Shown here: one piece after another, positions 23,289-34,769 of the stretch
Position numbering within the stretch: position 1 is the stretch's first letter
Layout of the letters: every line of letters starts with the position of its first letter
From: Triglochin maritima
Taxonomy: Eukaryota; Streptophyta; Magnoliopsida; Alismatales; Juncaginaceae
Assembly (NCBI GenBank): GCA_963682175.1
Contig: OY821787.1
Span: forward strand, 15,850,501 to 15,914,500
Reading direction: 5' to 3'
DNA length: 64,000 nt
The notes under the pieces: generated by a model
Databases searched by the model: none
What the model saw: only the letters and a program-made list of their open reading frames with translations
What the model was told of the DNA's origin: nothing
Made by a program: the position numbers and the translations under genes

Positions 23289-24834
23289 TGATCGATCTCG
23301 TTTTATATTTCTACCGCAAGTGCACGGCCGCGTTGAAGCGGTGGCAAATACGGGTCGTCCACTGGGAGGTGTGTCGACACTTGGTTTATTCGAAGGCAAG
23401 GGGTAAAAAGAAGGGAGAAAGATGTATTACACTAATCTAAACTACAAAGCTGAAATGAAATGCAAAAGGAAATGAAGATAAGCAATAAACTAAGCCCCAA
23501 AGGGGGTAGAGAAATAATGTGAACATAAAGAAGTGTGTGTGTGTGTTCATTAAGCTCCTCACAACATGTAGTACATGAAATCATAAAACTACATCCAACT
23601 TTGCCTCTACATGAATTAAGATAAGACTACATCATTAAAACATACAAGACAATAATTGGAATGAAGCTACATGAACTCAAGTATAAAGACTAGACCCTAC
23701 TATGCCTCCACATGAATTAAGATGACTACATCATTAAAACATACAAGACATTAGCTAAGGAAAAGGCAACAAGAGTACATACACTACAAATTGTGTTTCC
23801 AACATTTACTTCATCCATATCCTAACCTTATCATTCCCCATAAAATAGGTCCACTAATCAAAGCATAAGCTAAGCTTCATTCAAGAGCATTAGCATATCA
23901 AAGATAAGAGTGGAGACCCATTAGATGGTTATGGAAATCATATAAAGCTCAATGGATAAAAATAACACACACTTAATACACTACATAATTATATCACATA
24001 TTTCTCCACCCCCCAAATGGGGATGGAACTACTCACTACTCATTACACTACTGATTAGACTAAGTAAAGAAAACATTTAACTAAGATACTAAACAAGAAA
24101 TTAAACAAAGTAAAGCAACCCACACAAAACAAACAACATAACAAAACAAGATTAAAAGAAACAAATAAACTTTTATTAACAATGACTCACATTGAAGGTA
24201 GCATCCTTCTCCACCTTGAGTTATTGCTTCAAGGCTCACTCCTTAGTAGAGAGAATGCCACCAAACAATGGGTAATTACAATGGAAGGTGAAGAGTTCTA
24301 TTTATAAGCATGGAAAAAGCTAATCCGGGACAATCCCCCGATGTGGGACTAAACCAATACCACAAATACACTAAGAATACACTAATACACGTGCTACAGA
24401 AAATTGGACGGATCCTGGGCTAAATGGACCGCCAATTAGCGGTTCCAGACCGCCAATTGGCGGTCTATAAAGTTTAGATCCGTCTGGTTTTCTTTGTGGG
24501 CTTTTCTTGAAGTGTTTCTTGGTCTTAGATGCATCTGGTTGGTTTATTGGAGCTCCGACCCGAATCGAATTGACAAAATACTCCTCATGATGGTGTGGAG
24601 TTTCCTGTTTTGCTCTTAGGTCCTTCTGTCTTACGATCAGGTCCTTCCCCCTTGCATCTTGGTCCCCAGGTCTCACAATTAGGTCCTTTTTTCCTGCTTT
24701 TGGGTCCTTTCATGGCTCTTCTCTTCAAACCTACTTATTTCTGAAAACTAAACATAAAACTCGTCACATAGCATTGCTTAGGTGTAAGATAATGGATATA
24801 AGGTACAAATATAAGCATGAAATGATGTCAATCA
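23289..24834 (-). repeat. 5' LTR of copy A (right side)
   Basis: 1,546 bp, apparently identical to 17467-19012 at a constant offset of 5,822. Confidence 0.93.
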
Positions 24835-25770
24835 GCTATTAAGACCACTCTTGCTCTAGAGGGTCTAGCTAAGTTATATATTGATGAGATTGTCAGACTT
24901 CATGGCGTACCAGTCAGTATCATTTCAGACAGAGATCCCAGATTCACTTCGAGATTTTGGGAGAGTCTACACAGAGCACTGGGGACACGTCTGAAGTTTA
25001 GCACAGCTTTCCACCCACAGACAGATGGCCAGTCAGAGCGGACGATACAGACATTGGAGGACATGCTGAGAGCGTGCACACTTGACTGGGCCGGGCATTG
25101 GGATGAGCATTTGCAACTCTTAGAGTTCGCCTACAACAACAGCTACCACTCGAGTATTGGGATGGCACCATATGAGGCATTATACGGGAGACCGTGTAGA
25201 TCGCCGGTATGCTGGAGTGATGTGGGCGAGAGACAGCTAGTTGGACCTGACATTATACAGCTGTATTCAGAGAAGGTCGACGTGATTCGGAGACGACTAG
25301 CTACAACACAGAGCAGGCAGAAGAGTTATGCTGATACGCGGAGACGTGAGCTGACTTTTGAGGTAGGAGATCATGTCTTCCTGAAGATCTCACCTTCCAG
25401 AGGGGTGATGAGATTCGGGAAGAAGGGGAAGCTGAGTCCGAGGTATGTCGGACCTTTCGAGATATTGGATCGGGTCGGTGAGGTGGCATATAGGATTGCA
25501 CTACCACCACAGTTCGCAGGACTTCACAACGTCTTCCATGTTTCGATGCTGAGGAAGTACGTGGCCGATCCAGCTCATGTGATAGAGATAGCAGTACCAG
25601 AGATCCGACAGGATTTGTCATTAGATGAGAGACCAGTGGAGATTGTGGATCAGATGGTACATCAGCTCAGGAGGAGAGCGATTCCGATGGTGAAGGTCAG
25701 GTGGCAGCATCACACTGTCAGAGTGGCTACCTGGGAGATTGAGGAGGATGTCAGGAGTCAGTATCCATAG
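24835..25770 (+). pseudogene. Tekay-like gag-pol, part 2 (integrase C-half and chromodomain-like tail)
   Basis: The pol frame resumes exactly at the second copy of the GCTAT target duplication. Integrase motifs [13 protein letters not shown] (second catalytic Asp), [20 protein letters not shown] (with the Glu) and the [20 protein letters not shown] region are followed by [20 protein letters not shown], the chromodomain-like end found in Tekay/Del elements that guides integration to heterochromatin. The stop is at 25768-25770. No frame break is seen in this half. Confidence 0.93.
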
Positions 25771-25800
25771 TTGTTCCGGTAAGTATGTTGTTTCAAATTT

Positions 25801-25831
25801 CGCGGACGAAATTCTTTTAAGGAGGGTAGAT
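25801..25831 (+). other. Polypurine tract of the Tekay-like element
   Basis: GCGGACGAAATTCTTTTAAG followed by GAGGGTAGAT directly precedes the 3' LTR at 25832. Confidence 0.75.
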
Positions 25832-27760
25832 TGTAATAACCTAATCTAAACACCTAAATTAAACTAAACTAAACCTAACTTACCCTAATTATGCATGCTA
25901 ATGAAGAGGTGAGGAGATAAGGATGGGAAGATGAGGTGGCTTGCTTTGGTTGGTAGATTTGGAGGTGGTTAATTAAAGTAGGTATATATAGTTAGATAAG
26001 TTTTACCTAAAACGTTTTTCCTTCAATTGAACAACCAGAGAGTGAGAGAAGAGTTTGGAGAGAAGGAGAAGTGAAGGAGAAGAAGAAGAGAAGGAAGAAG
26101 AAGAGGAGTGAAGTGGCTCAAGTTCGGGAGGCTTCTTCACTCGACCAAAAGGTATGCCAAATCTTCAATATAACTCACTTATGCCTTGTGAGTGTTGGGG
26201 ATCGACGTTGGTGTCGAATTCCCCGTCGGATTTCAACCAATTCAGAGGTTGAAGACGACGATCGGTCGACCGGTGCCTGTGGACAGTCGACCGATCCTAT
26301 TATTATATTGATTTTTACCCGCGAACGGTCGAACGATGTCCTTGGACGGTCGACCGTTATGCCAGATTTGTGCGGGAAAAAAGTGTGATGCTGTTATCGG
26401 TCGAACGGGACCACTTAGCCGGTCGACCGAATAACAATGAGAATGGGTCGGTTGGGGATTTTGACTTATTAAACGGTCGAACGTCCTTCACCTTGTTCGA
26501 CCGATCCATTCGATGCTTAGTCGGTTGGGAGCTTTGACCATCAAAACGGTCGACCGCTCTTTAACTTTCGGTCGACCGACTGAGCATTTTAATTAAGCAG
26601 TAGAGTGCCTGTGATGTTTCGGTCGAACTATATAGCAGTTCCGGTCGACCGAATGTCACTTGGGCAAGATACTGAGATTTCCTGTTATCGGTTGAACGAC
26701 CCCTTGGTTCGACCGATCGGATATATATATTATATAAAATTGTATAGCGTAGACCATCCAAACGGTCGACCACTAGATGACTTTTGTTTGACCGATTGGT
26801 CGGTAATTCGGTTGGCGTGGTTTGACCGGTAGACTTGTTTGTACAGTACTGTGTACTGTGTGGGGGACCGGTCGACCGGTGTGCTTTTAGCGGTCGACCG
26901 ATCTGCCGCAGGGTGGTGGATTTATCCACACGCGATCCGTTGAGTATAGGTCGACTACCGGCTCCGAGGCGACGGTTGATTACCGGCTTTGAGAGCGACG
27001 GATTTCACCTTCGACGAAGGCGTATTATTGTATTATTGTTGCATCTCTTACCGAGCGGGGTGTGAGGGATGTGTGCCGTAAACCTTGGGCAGTTTGCGAG
27101 GGTTTAGCGGTAGGCTGAGGATGTTCCGGCAGGGTGCGCGTCTGGCGGCTCTTGGGGGAGCAGCGGCTGTCGTCTGACCCGAGTTGTGTATTCGGCGGGC
27201 TGACTCGCTCCTGTGGTGGCGGCGTGTACCGGGGGTTCCTTCCTGCACTTTTGGGGAGCAGTGGTGTCGACTGACCCTTGTGAGGCAGCGGTGGACTGAC
27301 TTGACCCTAGTGGTAGGAGTGGTTCAGTGTCGTGGAGGCGGTGATGGCATTATTGTGGGCCCGAGGTGGATGATCATGTGCATAACATTGCATTGTCTTT
27401 AATTCCTTTTTATATATTTAGGAGGTTTGGTATACGGGGTTGCTTCAGGGAACTCATGCATGTTTGTTGTTTTCATTTCAGGTAGCGAGTAGCGTTAGAG
27501 TCAGGTGGTGACCGAGGAGAGTGCCCCCGGGATCAGATCCTGTTCTCTTTTATATCTTCTTTTGTTTGATGTAGTGATTACATGTATATTCACTTTTGTT
27601 GTAATCACAGTTGACTTATTTATATAGTTTGACTTCCACGTGGGTCTGTATCTTATATATTTTATATATATGTTGGTTTGTTTTCCCGTGACGTGCCCTG
27701 TGTTGACCGTTGACGGTCTTTATTATTGTTTAAATTTCCACTGTTTTCGGGTACGTTACA
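25832..27760 (+). repeat. 3' LTR of the Tekay-like element
   Basis: 1,929 bp. It carries the same nine exact GGTCGACC sites (26255-26910) as the 5' LTR. Several of the differences from the 5' LTR fall at CpG positions. Confidence 0.95.
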
Positions 27761-27765
27761 CATTG

Positions 27766-28106
27766 CTAATGCAAATACCACCTGAACGAAGCCGTGATCC
27801 ACGTACAACATCGTAGAGTTCAAAAGTAAAAGGTGAAAAAGACTTACGGTCGCCAACAATAAAAGATGCAAGTAAAATTATAACATAATGGGCACCCTAA
27901 CACTTTGTTCCCAATTCATTTATCTATGTTCTTTCAACTTATTACAAGGTATATATAGCTCTTACTCTTTAAGATCTCTCATATTTTACTTCAGAGACAT
28001 CTCCAACTCTGAATCTCACAAGCAGAAAAATACTTTATGTATTACCTAGTAAAGGAGAAGTAGAAATCAATGGTACTTCATCTTTTAACAGTAAGAAGAG
28101 TCTTAA
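27766..28106. other. Flank between two LTR elements; no gene
   Basis: Non-coding. 27930-28030 contains GTATATATAGCTC and CTCTAACTCTGAA-like words that could be a promoter remnant, but nothing firm. Confidence 0.4.
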
Positions 28107-28606
28107 TGTAGGCGTTTAAAGAAGTCGTTGGATTAATCCGTCCAGGGGCCAAGATGAAACTGGGTCGATGAAGGTTAAACCGGCTGAAGTTGGTTAATCG
28201 GTTCGATGAGGGTTAGTTGTTGAGATCTAACGATTGTGGATGCGCAATTTAGGCACTAGTGAACGGGCATGGGTAATCAGGCGAGAGTCTTGGTTCGGAT
28301 CCAGGAGCACTATTCATCGTCCCTTCCGAATTTCCATTCATTTTCAGCAGCATTTCTTCTTATTTTTTAGTAGGCCAAATTGTTACTTGAATTAACAAAT
28401 TGAGGATTGTAGTAGTTGTAATTAACGTTTAATTACAGTTTTAGTAGTTAGGTAGGGTTTTTTCATCCTTCCTACACCGGGAAGAATTTTTCCCTACACA
28501 TACATACAGAATGAAGATATAGAGGTGGGTTCTTGATTCCCCCCAAAAGTGGCATGTTCTTATCCATTCCCTGGAGGTCTAGAGCCCTCGAAGCTCTAAT
28601 TGGAGG
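28107..28606 (+). repeat. 5' LTR of the decayed gypsy element (boundaries approximate)
   Basis: Matches 33332-33767 plus 40210-40310 with many substitutions and small indels, showing an old insertion. Confidence 0.7.
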
Positions 28607-28699
28607 TCGTGAAACCTTAAATTGCACACGTTCGAACCCCTACTCATCAAGACGGCGATCCAATCGAAGGTTGTTGGAGGCGAGTTGTTGCCAGATTGG

Positions 28700-29600
28700 A
28701 CCATGAACGTCGATGTTGTGCTAACTAAGTTGTATCAGAACTGGCCAATTCCTTGAAGGAGTCGGGAACTGGGGAGATGTTGCCGGTTTAGGACGAAACT
28801 GGAAGCTATGAAGGCATATCTGATGAGAATGATAGATGAACGGATCGGGACCTTGAATGAGAAGGTCATGGAGATGAAGTCAGATCAGAGACAAACGAAG
28901 ATTGATTGCAAACTTGGGGCATTCCACTTCCGATTGGGCATTAATTTTGCAAACCAGTACTTCGAGTACCACACCACCCTGGAGAAGCAGAAGTTATTCT
29001 TTGCTTCTTATTATTTAGAAAGATCTGTTGTTAAGTGGTACAAGAAACTCAGAACTCACATTGCTTAGTTAAGTTGGCTTATGTTATGTGATGCATTAAT
29101 TTAGAGGTTTACCTAAGTATGATAATCCGATGATAGATCTCACCAATCTAAAACAAAGGAATGACCTGCTGCACTATTATAAGAAGTTTGAGGCATCAAG
29201 TGATCGAGTAGTGGGATTAAATGAGAAGTTAGAAATTAACCTATTTCTTGGGGGATTAAAACCCGATTTGCAATCTGACACGAGGGAAGCTAAACCACAA
29301 ACCATGATAGATGCCACAATATTAGCTTTTGCTCATGATCAGAATTGAGGCACTTAAAATCAGATCTCAGAATTAATAAAACTACATCCCATTCCTCATA
29401 AATTCTAGTGCTCCACCATGTATCTGATTATAGAAATCCTAACTTTCACCCATATCTGATAGGAGGAACAAAACCCCTCCTCAACCTCAGAGAGCAATCA
29501 AGCAAATTACTTATGAGGAGCATGATAAAAGGAAATAGAAGGGTTTGTGCTTTAATTGTGACAGTAAGTGGCACCTGAATCATAATTGGTGTGATCCAGA
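28700..29600 (+). pseudogene. Gypsy gag and zinc knuckle, fragmented
   Basis: 28808-29068 encodes a gag start with ANQYFEYHTTLEKQKLFFAS and VVKWYKKL. 29130-29348 continues with LLHYYKKFEASSDRVVGLNE and INLFLGGLKPDLQ. 29540-29590 shows the knuckle CFNCDSKWHLNHNWC. Stops at 29066-29068 and 29346-29348 and shifts between blocks break the frame. Gag forms the particle shell in working elements. Confidence 0.75.
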
Positions 29601-30206
29601 GAAGGCTTATTTTCTGCAATTATATAAAAACCCCTAAGGAGAGAGAATGGAAGGATTTGGAAGTGGATAATATCGAAAGGAAGGAACACCGAGTAGAGAT
29701 TAAAGCACCAGACAACTCTCTGAACATCTCACTTTTTTTTGTAAATGGGCAAGCTACTGACAATTCCATTAGAATGATTGCTACAGTGAATGGGAGGGAT
29801 GTGATTCTTCTGATTGTCTCTCGCAGCACCACAAGCTTCATAAACAGTGAGTTGGTGAAGAAGACATATAGTTCGAGGATGTGGGGATAGTATCAATAAC
29901 ACTTAAAATATGCAAGGCATGAAATTAAAATGGGAGTTCCATGTCTTCAAGTTGGTGGGGGTATGGAATTATCTTAGGGGCCGATCAGTTGGGGACATTG
30001 AACACAATTTAATGGAATTTAAGGAGGAATCTGATGCAGTTTGACCATAACAACAAGGTTTACACCTTGAAGGGGCTGAAACATCCTACTTTGAGAGTGT
30101 TAAAGGGAAAAGAGTTCCAACGAAATGAGACAAGCTATTGTTGTGTATGTTATACAGTTATATGCAGTGGAGCACAAACCCCAACAATAACTTAACATAT
30201 TAGATA
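29591..30206 (+). pseudogene. Gypsy protease region with altered active site
   Basis: 29591-29890 carries ATVNGRDVILLIVSRSTTSF, aligned to the aspartic protease site, but the expected D-S/T-G is replaced by VSR, so it would be inactive. About 30020-30180 holds the downstream connector (FDHNNKVYTLKGLKHP in a shifted frame) before the inserted LTR. Confidence 0.65.
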
Positions 30207-30211
30207 ATTAG

Positions 30212-32350
30212 TGTAACATCCCAAAACAACGAAAATTTAAAAATTTGAACAATAAAGAGATACTCAGATAAAACTCATCAACGGGAATATTACTCATATA
30301 AATCAACAGTCGGTGCACCAATAATACAACAGAGTTTGTCAAAAGACATGATTACAAAAATACTATAAAAGACGGTAAAAGTAATCATGACGATCTCGAA
30401 GAGTCCGAAAAGAATCCTGACCCCAAAATGTGTGCGCCCGCTGTCACCACCCGACAGAACCTACTGCGGTCCTGAAACATGAATCAAACAACAATGCATG
30501 AGTTTCCCATTAGGAAACCCCGTATGCCAAGCTCGCCTATATGAATGCAACAGTACGGTAAATGAACCTATCATACTAGTAGCATGTCATATCACATCTG
30601 CAATGCATCAAATCCCTCAAAGGGTAAACGGGACCTCAATCCAACAACAAAAGTACCATCAACAGGGTCCACAAGGATATCAGTCTAACAACAACGGATC
30701 TCCCTCGGAAACCTACCGTAGGCACATACGGTCTTACGGACAGTGCATGACGCACCCCCACACGCGACTACTCGAGCCAAAGGGATCGGTGAGGAGCGTC
30801 CGCACTTCCACGCAAAGTAACCATGTGGTCTACACCACCTCGACGGAGTCGTAGCCCGGTCGGTCAACATCCCAAGATAGGTGCCTAATCTGGGATCATC
30901 ACCGGAACAACCTCGGCGACATCGCTGACACAACATCAACGGTACAACATACGTCCGGCACAACATCGGACGACACAACCACAAGCTGGAACATCATCGG
31001 CACCATCATCGCTGGCAAAAACCTCGGCGGCATCGCCGGCACAACCTCGGCGATACAACATACGTCCGGCACAACATCGGACGGGTCCAGACCGTAGTGT
31101 GCAAGGTCATCATGCTCCACGAGCCATGCGTCAACACGCATTGGGATCCGCGATCCCTCAGGTCTGCTACTCCACAAAGAGTCAAGCAACAACACGTCAC
31201 ACCACGGTCCATCACGGAGGTGGCGCGACCCAAGTGTCCACACTCTTCCACACGGCGGCCCCTTGGCAGGCACGTGCATGTACCCGCCGTCACCTCCTGG
31301 CTCACGCTCTAAGCGAGGACATGGGTTTCCGTGGACAGAGTTGACACACCACAAGACCAGGAATTCAGTTCTGCACACAAACGGTCGACCGAAAAAACCT
31401 AACCGGTCGACCGCCCCCAATAGGTTCGGTCGACTGAAAGTCTACAATGACCGAACTATTCTGCGCGTCACTTAAGTCCAAACGGTCGAACAACAGTCTA
31501 AAACCGGTCGACCGAACACGAGGTCAAAATCCGGAGTTGGTCAAAATCAACAAGTCTATTCGGTCGACCGACTCAGGGGTCCCGGCCGACCGAAAACTAT
31601 CAGGGTCATCCTAATAGTCTACGTCATATAACGGTCGAACGATATATCGAAAACGATCGAACAACATGCAATATTATCAAGTACACTTAAGTTTTGGTCG
31701 ACCCAAAAACAAGGGACGGTCAACCGAAACCCGACAATAAGCTTCCAACTCACCGACGCACAAGCAACCGGTCGACCGCCACATTGGCATCGTTCGACCG
31801 GTGTTGGTTAAAGTGGGAAAAATAGTACAACCGATCGACCGCCCGAAGGCACCGGTCGACAACAACCTTGCGCCAGCCAAGGATTTTACGTTGTTTCTCG
31901 TCACCAGCGAGGTCTCCGACCTCCCACGACCGACCTCAACTTCTCACCAACGTGGGGAAACAACAAAACCACACTAAAAGCCGACATACGTCAAGACTAG
32001 GACGGAGCACGCCGGAGTTCGCTCAACGTCTCCCGCCGACCGCAATCTCCGCACTCACGTGCCACACGTCCGCTCCTCCTCAACTCCAAGCTCGCCTCCA
32101 CGTGCCGGAGTCGCCTCCACAATCTCTGGTCGTCGGAAGAGAGGAAGAAAATGAGTGAGAGAGATGATGGATGACAACAAAAGGAAGAAGAAGAGAAGAA
32201 AATGAGAACGAATTTGGTTAATAAAACCAAAACCCATCTCCACAACAACCCTACCACCCAACCCACACCCCTCACGTCATCCTCCTCTTCCCCATGCAAC
32301 CCTACTGTTCACGCCACCCAACACTAACCATAATGGGTTAGAGTCTAACG
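30212..32350 (-). mobile_element. Solo LTR of a second Tekay-like family
   Basis: The segment starts TGTAACATCCC and is flanked by a 5-bp duplication ATTAG (30207-30211, 32351-32355) inside the gypsy pol region. A minus-strand reading would end GGGATGTTACA, as in Del/Tekay LTRs. The other terminus is CTAACG rather than CTAACA, a one-base change. It has a GGTCGACC array (31381-31860) and no coding sequence. Its first few hundred bases resemble the LTR beginning at 62735 (a shared motif of GCATGRGTTT followed by AGGAAA and CGTATGCC). Confidence 0.8.
31381..31860. promoter_or_regulatory. GGTCGACC palindrome array in the solo LTR
   Basis: Six exact GGTCGACC words and about nine variants (GGTCGAAC, GGCCGACC, GGTCAACC) within 480 bp. 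Confidence 0.7.
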
Positions 32351-32355
32351 ATTAG

Positions 32356-33331
32356 AACCCCCATAATTGAAGTCCTTGTTGTTGCAGTATACTGAGCTCT
32401 TTAAGGCCCCACGTACCCTTCCACTTAAAAGACCCTTTGCCTACTTCCCACCAAAAGAGTTCAATTTGGTAGTTGTTGACAAATTAACCAAAGGAGCTCA
32501 CTTCATTCCACTAAAACTCCCGCATTCAACTTCTGTAGTGGCCCATGAGTTTGTCAAGAATGTAGTGAAACTGCATGGACTCCCTAAGAGCATAGTAAGA
32601 GATTGGGACACAATTTTCACAATCATGTTTTGTCAAGAGTTATTCAAATATTTCGTGGCATCATACTCAAGCTCAGTACTGCCTACCATCCGCAAATAGA
32701 TGGTCAATCTGAAATGGTAAATAAATGCCTACAAACTTACTGAGTTATGTGGAGGGAACTGCAAAGATAGATGTAATAGCTGCTGAGCTTAAAATCCAAG
32801 ACCAATTTCTCACATCTCTCAAGTTTAACGTGAAGCAAGCTCAAAAGAGGATGGGAAAGCAAGCTAATAAACATAGAAGGAGAGAAACTTTGAGGTGGGA
32901 GATCTGGTTTGTTTGAAGCTTCAACTACCAACAAGGATCAGTGGTGATGAGGACACACCAAAAGCTAGCGGCAAGGTTCTATGAACCTTATAAGGTTCTA
33001 TAGAAGGTGGGAGCAGTCGCCAACAGACTTCAATTGCCACCACAATCCAGAATCCATGATGTATTCCAAATCTCTTGGCTAAAGAACAGACACGAGCATC
33101 ACCTATCCTCTATTGAACTACCAGCCCCTAATTACAATACTTCTCACCCCACATTTGTTCCCTTTAAAGCCCATCACATGTGAAAAAAGGAACCAAGCAG
33201 TATCACACGTGTGTTGATTCACTGGAAAGATTACCCAGTAGAAGAAACAACATAGGAGGATTATCACCCCTTTGTAGCTCGTTTTCCCCATTTCAACCTT
33301 TAGGACAAGGGTTGACCTAAGGGGCGGGGAT
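32356..33331 (+). pseudogene. Gypsy pol remnant: RT start fused to integrase core and C-terminus
   Basis: 32380-32450 (LLLQYTELFKAPRTLP) is the spacer before RT. Near 32455 it jumps to integrase (LVVVDKLTKGAHFIPLKLP, KLHGLPKSIVRDWDTIFT). RT, RNase H and the integrase zinc region have been lost in one internal deletion. The C-terminal domain follows in shifted frames (32860-33300: GDLVCLKLQLP, IHDVFQISWLKNR-like, FPHFNL). The second catalytic position reads RDWD. Confidence 0.75.
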
Positions 33332-33767
33332 TGATAGCATGTGGTGTATTAATCTGTCCAAGTGTCAAGATGAAATTGGGTTGAGGAAGGTTCAGTTGGC
33401 TCAAGTTGGTTAATCAATTGGAAGGGGGTGAGCTATTGAGATCTAACAGGTGAGCATGCATGACTTCAATAAGATCCAATGGTTGTGGATGCGTGACTTA
33501 GGCACCTATGAGCGGGCACAGGTAATCGGACGAGAGTCTGGGTCTGAATCCTAGAGGTAATAGCGAACATTGTTCATCGTCCCTTCCAACTTTCCCTTTA
33601 TTTTTAGCAGTATTTCTTCTTATTTTTTAGTAGGTCAAATTGTACTTGAATTAGAAAATTAAGGATTGTAATAGTTGTAATTAACATTTAATTACAGTTT
33701 TAGTAGTTAGGTAGGGTATTTTCATTCTTCCTACACCAGGTTGGGTTTTCCCCTGCACATATATAAA
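33332..33767 (+). repeat. 3' LTR of the decayed gypsy element, first part
   Basis: Continues after the nested transposon at 40210-40310. The join restores the order seen uninterrupted at 28480-28600. Confidence 0.75.
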
Positions 33768-34329
33768 GAATGTGTTTGGATTCCAAGTTAAGTGGAGCAA
33801 GTTTCTCCAAATAATGTGCAGACCATGGAAAATCAAACCGTCAAGATTAATGACTTGGGATGAGTTTAATGTTTGGATGCATGGTTTCTTGAGAAACTGG
33901 ACATGTCTCATCTGGTGTTGGATTATCGATGTGCCTTGAAGCCCCTTTGTTTCTCAAATACCCCCACATTCATGACCACCACTGCGCACCCTTCCAACTC
34001 CCTCCACTGCTTCCCTCGTCTCCCTCCGCACTCCACAAGTGAGCATGACTTTTCTTCGACTCGGTAGATAGTCAAACCTTGACCCACCACACCCCAACTT
34101 GCTTTTGTCTGTTGCCGGGGAAACGACACCGTGTCGAGACCTCCGTTGGTGTGGATCCATGGTTCTTTTCTTGCCCGACTCCAGCAAATGTGGTTCGTCT
34201 CCTTTCCTCTCCTTCTTGCAATTTGCAATTTGTGGATGTTTTCTAACCAAGGGTTTTGTCTTAGGGACTTCATCGTTGTGGTTTCTTTGTCTATGAGGAG
34301 GCACTGACTTTTTCCCGCACACATTTCCA

Positions 34330-34769
34330 CATCGAGAATGACCGCAAGCTCGACTTCATATTGTCAGCCGTAGATAACTTGCAACGTAGGCTGGAGGAGA
34401 TTGACACCTTCGACACCCGTCTTGTTCGTTTGGAGGACCACCTTAATCCTCACACTAATAGGGGTCGAAACTTCTCGAAACTTGTCTCCATTTTTTTCTT
34501 GTTTTTTTCGGGGGTTTCTACCAGTTCTTTATGGCTTATTATCGTTTTGTTGTCGATATGTAATAGAGGAGCCGCACTCCCCGAAGGAGCAAAAGCCAGA
34601 GTTCGAAGAGCGTCGCTGCCCCAAGTGTGCGGTGGTGATCATGCATGAGACACCAAGCCAAGGTTTAGTTTGCCCCCAACACACTCCCCCAATGCAACCA
34701 CAACCCGGTATGGTCGTCACTCAGCCCAACATAGATGAAGGCTATGGAGAGAACTCCATCCATTTCTGA
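34330..34769 (+). CDS. Unrecognised plus-strand ORF inside the Harbinger-like element
   Basis: Two overlapping frames are open. 34339-34470 reads DFILSAVDNLQRRLEEIDTF, a coiled-coil-like segment. 34563-34769 reads PHSPKEQKPEFEERRCPKCA, including a CPKC that may be half a zinc-binding site, and ends GYGENSIHF. A poly-T tract between them (34490-34520) may be intronic. A further acidic Ser-rich piece follows at about 35320-35406 (SISSSLSEYDPSDETEIMSY). It could be a captured host gene fragment or an extra element ORF. Function unknown. Confidence 0.3.

Larger units (their letters stand above)
17467..24834 (-). mobile_element. Complete non-autonomous LTR retrotransposon with a single gag-like ORF (copy A)
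   Basis: The 1,546-bp LTRs (17467-19012, 23289-24834) show no difference by eye. Target duplication GCTAT at 17462-17466 and 24835-24839 splits the integrase gene of the host retroelement. Orientation is minus: the primer site for tRNA-Asp lies next to the right-hand LTR and the polypurine tract next to the left-hand one. The internal region is only 4,276 bp and holds one ORF (20664-22154). There is no protease, RT, RNase H or integrase on either strand. This is the layout described for plant TR-GAG elements. Further copies lie at 44733-59499 in the opposite orientation. Confidence 0.92.
11915..27760 (+). mobile_element. Complete Ty3/gypsy (Tekay/Del-like) LTR retrotransposon, with a nested element
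   Basis: Both LTRs are exactly 1,929 bp (11915-13843, 25832-27760) and begin TGTAATAACC and end GGGTACGTTACA. Flanking 5-bp target duplications CATTG (11910-11914 and 27761-27765) are perfect. The primer site is complementary to initiator tRNA-Met, and a polypurine tract precedes the 3' LTR. One gag-pol frame in the order gag, protease, RT, RNase H, integrase, C-terminal chromodomain-like tail assigns it to the chromovirus side of Ty3/gypsy. By eye the LTRs differ at roughly two dozen positions, so insertion is fairly recent. It is interrupted by the element at 17467-24834. Confidence 0.95.

Noticed and set aside
30498..32299. Multiple ORFs in the 30212 solo LTR
   Set aside because: Non-conserved frames on both strands in a G+C-richer LTR; no domain.
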